Below, piece after piece: positions 5,331 through 6,249 of a DNA stretch of 6,249 nucleotides; position 1 is the stretch's first letter, and each line of letters starts with the position of its first letter. The notes under the pieces are model-generated. The model made no database searches and was not told where the DNA came from. It saw nothing but the letters and a program-made list of their open reading frames with translations. This stretch comes from Burkholderiaceae bacterium. Its GTDB lineage: Bacteria > Pseudomonadota > Gammaproteobacteria > Burkholderiales > Burkholderiaceae. The stretch is taken from contig JANWUU010000075.1 in assembly GCA_025057735.1 (NCBI GenBank), positions 1 to 6,249 of the forward strand. The letters run 5' to 3'. The position numbers and the translations under genes are program-made.

Positions 5331-6249
5331 ATGCCTGCCACCTATGACGCTGTCGTAATCGGCGGCGGGCCTGCCGGTGCCACCGCGGCGACGGAACTCG
5401 CGCGGCGGGGCCGGCGTGTGCTGCTGCTGGACCGCGCTGGCCGCATCAAGCCGTGCGGCGGTGCCGTGCCGCCGCGGCTGCTGCAGGAATTCGCCATCCC
5501 GGAGTCGCTGCTGGTGGCGCGTATCGACAGCGCGCGCATCGTGGCGCCCTCGCAGCTGCGCGTCGACATGGCGATCGGCAACGGGTTCGTCGGCATGGTC
5601 GATCGCGGCGAGTTCGACGAGTGGCTGCGCGCGCGCGCTGCCGCCGCCGGCGCGGAGCGCCGCGACGCGACCTTCCGCGCGTTGTCCCGCGCCGGCGACG
5701 GCACGGCGCTGGTGCGCTTCACGGAGGCCGGGGGCACAGACCACGAGGTGCGCGCGCGGGCGGTGATCGGCGCCGACGGCGCCCGCTCGGCGGTGGCCGA
5801 GCAGGCGCTCGGGCCGCAGGCCCAGCCGCCGTGCGTCTTCGCCTACCACGAGATCGTGCGTTCGCCGGCGCAAAGCACGGACGGCTTCGATCCGCGGCGC
5901 TGCGACGTCGTCTACGACGGACGCATCTCGCCGGACTTCTACGGCTGGATCTTTCCGCATGGCCCAGTGACCAGCGTCGGCGCGGGCACCGCGCGCAAAG
6001 GTTTCTCGGTGCGTGCAGCGGTGACAGCGCTGCGCGCCGCCGCCGGCATGGCCGACGCCGAGATCGTCCGTCGCGAGGGGGCGCCGATTCCGCTGCAGCC
6101 GCGGCGCGCCTGGGACAACGGCCGCGACGTGGTGCTCGCTGGCGATGCCGCCGGGGTGGTGGCACCCGCCTCGGGTGAGGGGATCTACTACGCGATGGTG
6201 AGCGGCCGGCTGGCGGCGGAGGCAGTGGACGAGCTCCTGGCCAGCGGCG
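5331..6249 (+). CDS. bchP: Geranylgeranyl (bacterio)chlorophyll reductase BchP (first 306 codons, runs off the right edge)
   Basis: BchP reduces three double bonds of the geranylgeranyl tail to phytyl, using NADPH and FAD, either on the pigment or on the diphosphate. The frame from ATG 5331 is open to the window end. It shows the FAD-binding Rossmann start YDAVVIGGGPAGATAATELA (G11, G13, G16), then LLLDRAGRIKPCGGAVPP with C42-G43-G44, typical of this family. Further on are an ATGxxxG-like IGADGARSAVAEQAL segment, YGWIFPHG, and the second FAD motif VVLAGDAAGVVAPASGEGIYYAM with G271-D272-A273. The family is about 390-400 residues, so roughly the last quarter is missing. GAGG overlapping the stop of the preceding gene serves as ribosome site, and the 4-bp gap suggests translational coupling with the PucC-like gene. 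Identification is strong. Confidence 0.95.
   Translation, partial: MPATYDAVVIGGGPAGATAATELARRGRRVLLLDRAGRIKPCGGAVPPRLLQEFAIPESLLVARIDSARIVAPSQLRVDMAIGNGFVGMVDRGEFDEWLRARAAAAGAERRDATFRALSRAGDGTALVRFTEAGGTDHEVRARAVIGADGARSAVAEQALGPQAQPPCVFAYHEIVRSPAQSTDGFDPRRCDVVYDGRISPDFYGWIFPHGPVTSVGAGTARKGFSVRAAVTALRAAAGMADAEIVRREGAPIPLQPRRAWDNGRDVVLAGDAAGVVAPASGEGIYYAMVSGRLAAEAVDELLASG

Noticed and set aside
3761..5341. A 526-codon minus-strand open frame opposite bchG and the PucC-like gene
   Set aside because: The product is extremely Arg/His/Gln/Ala-rich with no recognisable family, and the opposite strand encodes well-conserved membrane proteins.
1..6249. tRNA or rRNA genes, CRISPR arrays, insertion sequences or signs of recent transfer
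   Set aside because: No repeat-spacer pattern, transposase, terminal inverted repeats or RNA-gene signatures were seen; composition is uniformly GC-rich except at the promoters.

Overview
This window is a regulatory and late-biosynthesis segment of a bacteriochlorophyll-type photosynthesis gene cluster from a high-GC purple proteobacterium (anoxygenic phototroph). All five complete or partial enzyme and regulator genes, plus the PucC-like transporter, belong to families known from such clusters. The order bchF<- / ->ppaA(aerR)-ppsR(crtJ)-bchG-(PucC-like)-bchP matches the arrangement I know from purple bacteria such as Rhodobacter. The sequence alone does not settle which class or genus it is.

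Layout. Positions 1-399 (minus strand) hold the first 133 codons of bchF, which runs off the left edge. Positions 400-640 are a divergent control region. It contains two well-formed sigma70-type promoters back to back, whose -35 boxes are perfect mirror images, together with one perfect and two one-mismatch TGT-N12-ACA (PpsR/CrtJ) sites. A leader of about 130 bases to ppaA follows. Positions 641-1540 are ppaA/aerR, a cobalamin-binding antirepressor, and 1595-3016 are ppsR/crtJ, the PAS-HTH repressor. A short 68-bp gap (3017-3084) carries a weak hairpin/T-tract, another PpsR-like site and a promoter that appears to start transcription at the bchG start codon. Then come bchG (3085-3984), a PucC/BCD-family membrane protein (3995-5326) and bchP (5331 to the right edge, incomplete), packed 10 and 4 bp apart as one operon.

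How it works together. BchF hydrates the C3 vinyl group in the branch to bacteriochlorophyllide a. BchG esterifies bacteriochlorophyllide with a geranylgeranyl or phytyl tail, BchP reduces that tail, and the PucC-like protein probably handles pigment in the membrane between them. PpsR probably represses the divergent bchF and ppaA-ppsR promoters and the bchG promoter, with AerR/PpaA modulating it through B12. No entirely new system is visible. The points worth a second look are the promoter/operator architecture, the cysteine content of PpsR, the candidate leaderless bchG start and the start-site ambiguity of aerR.
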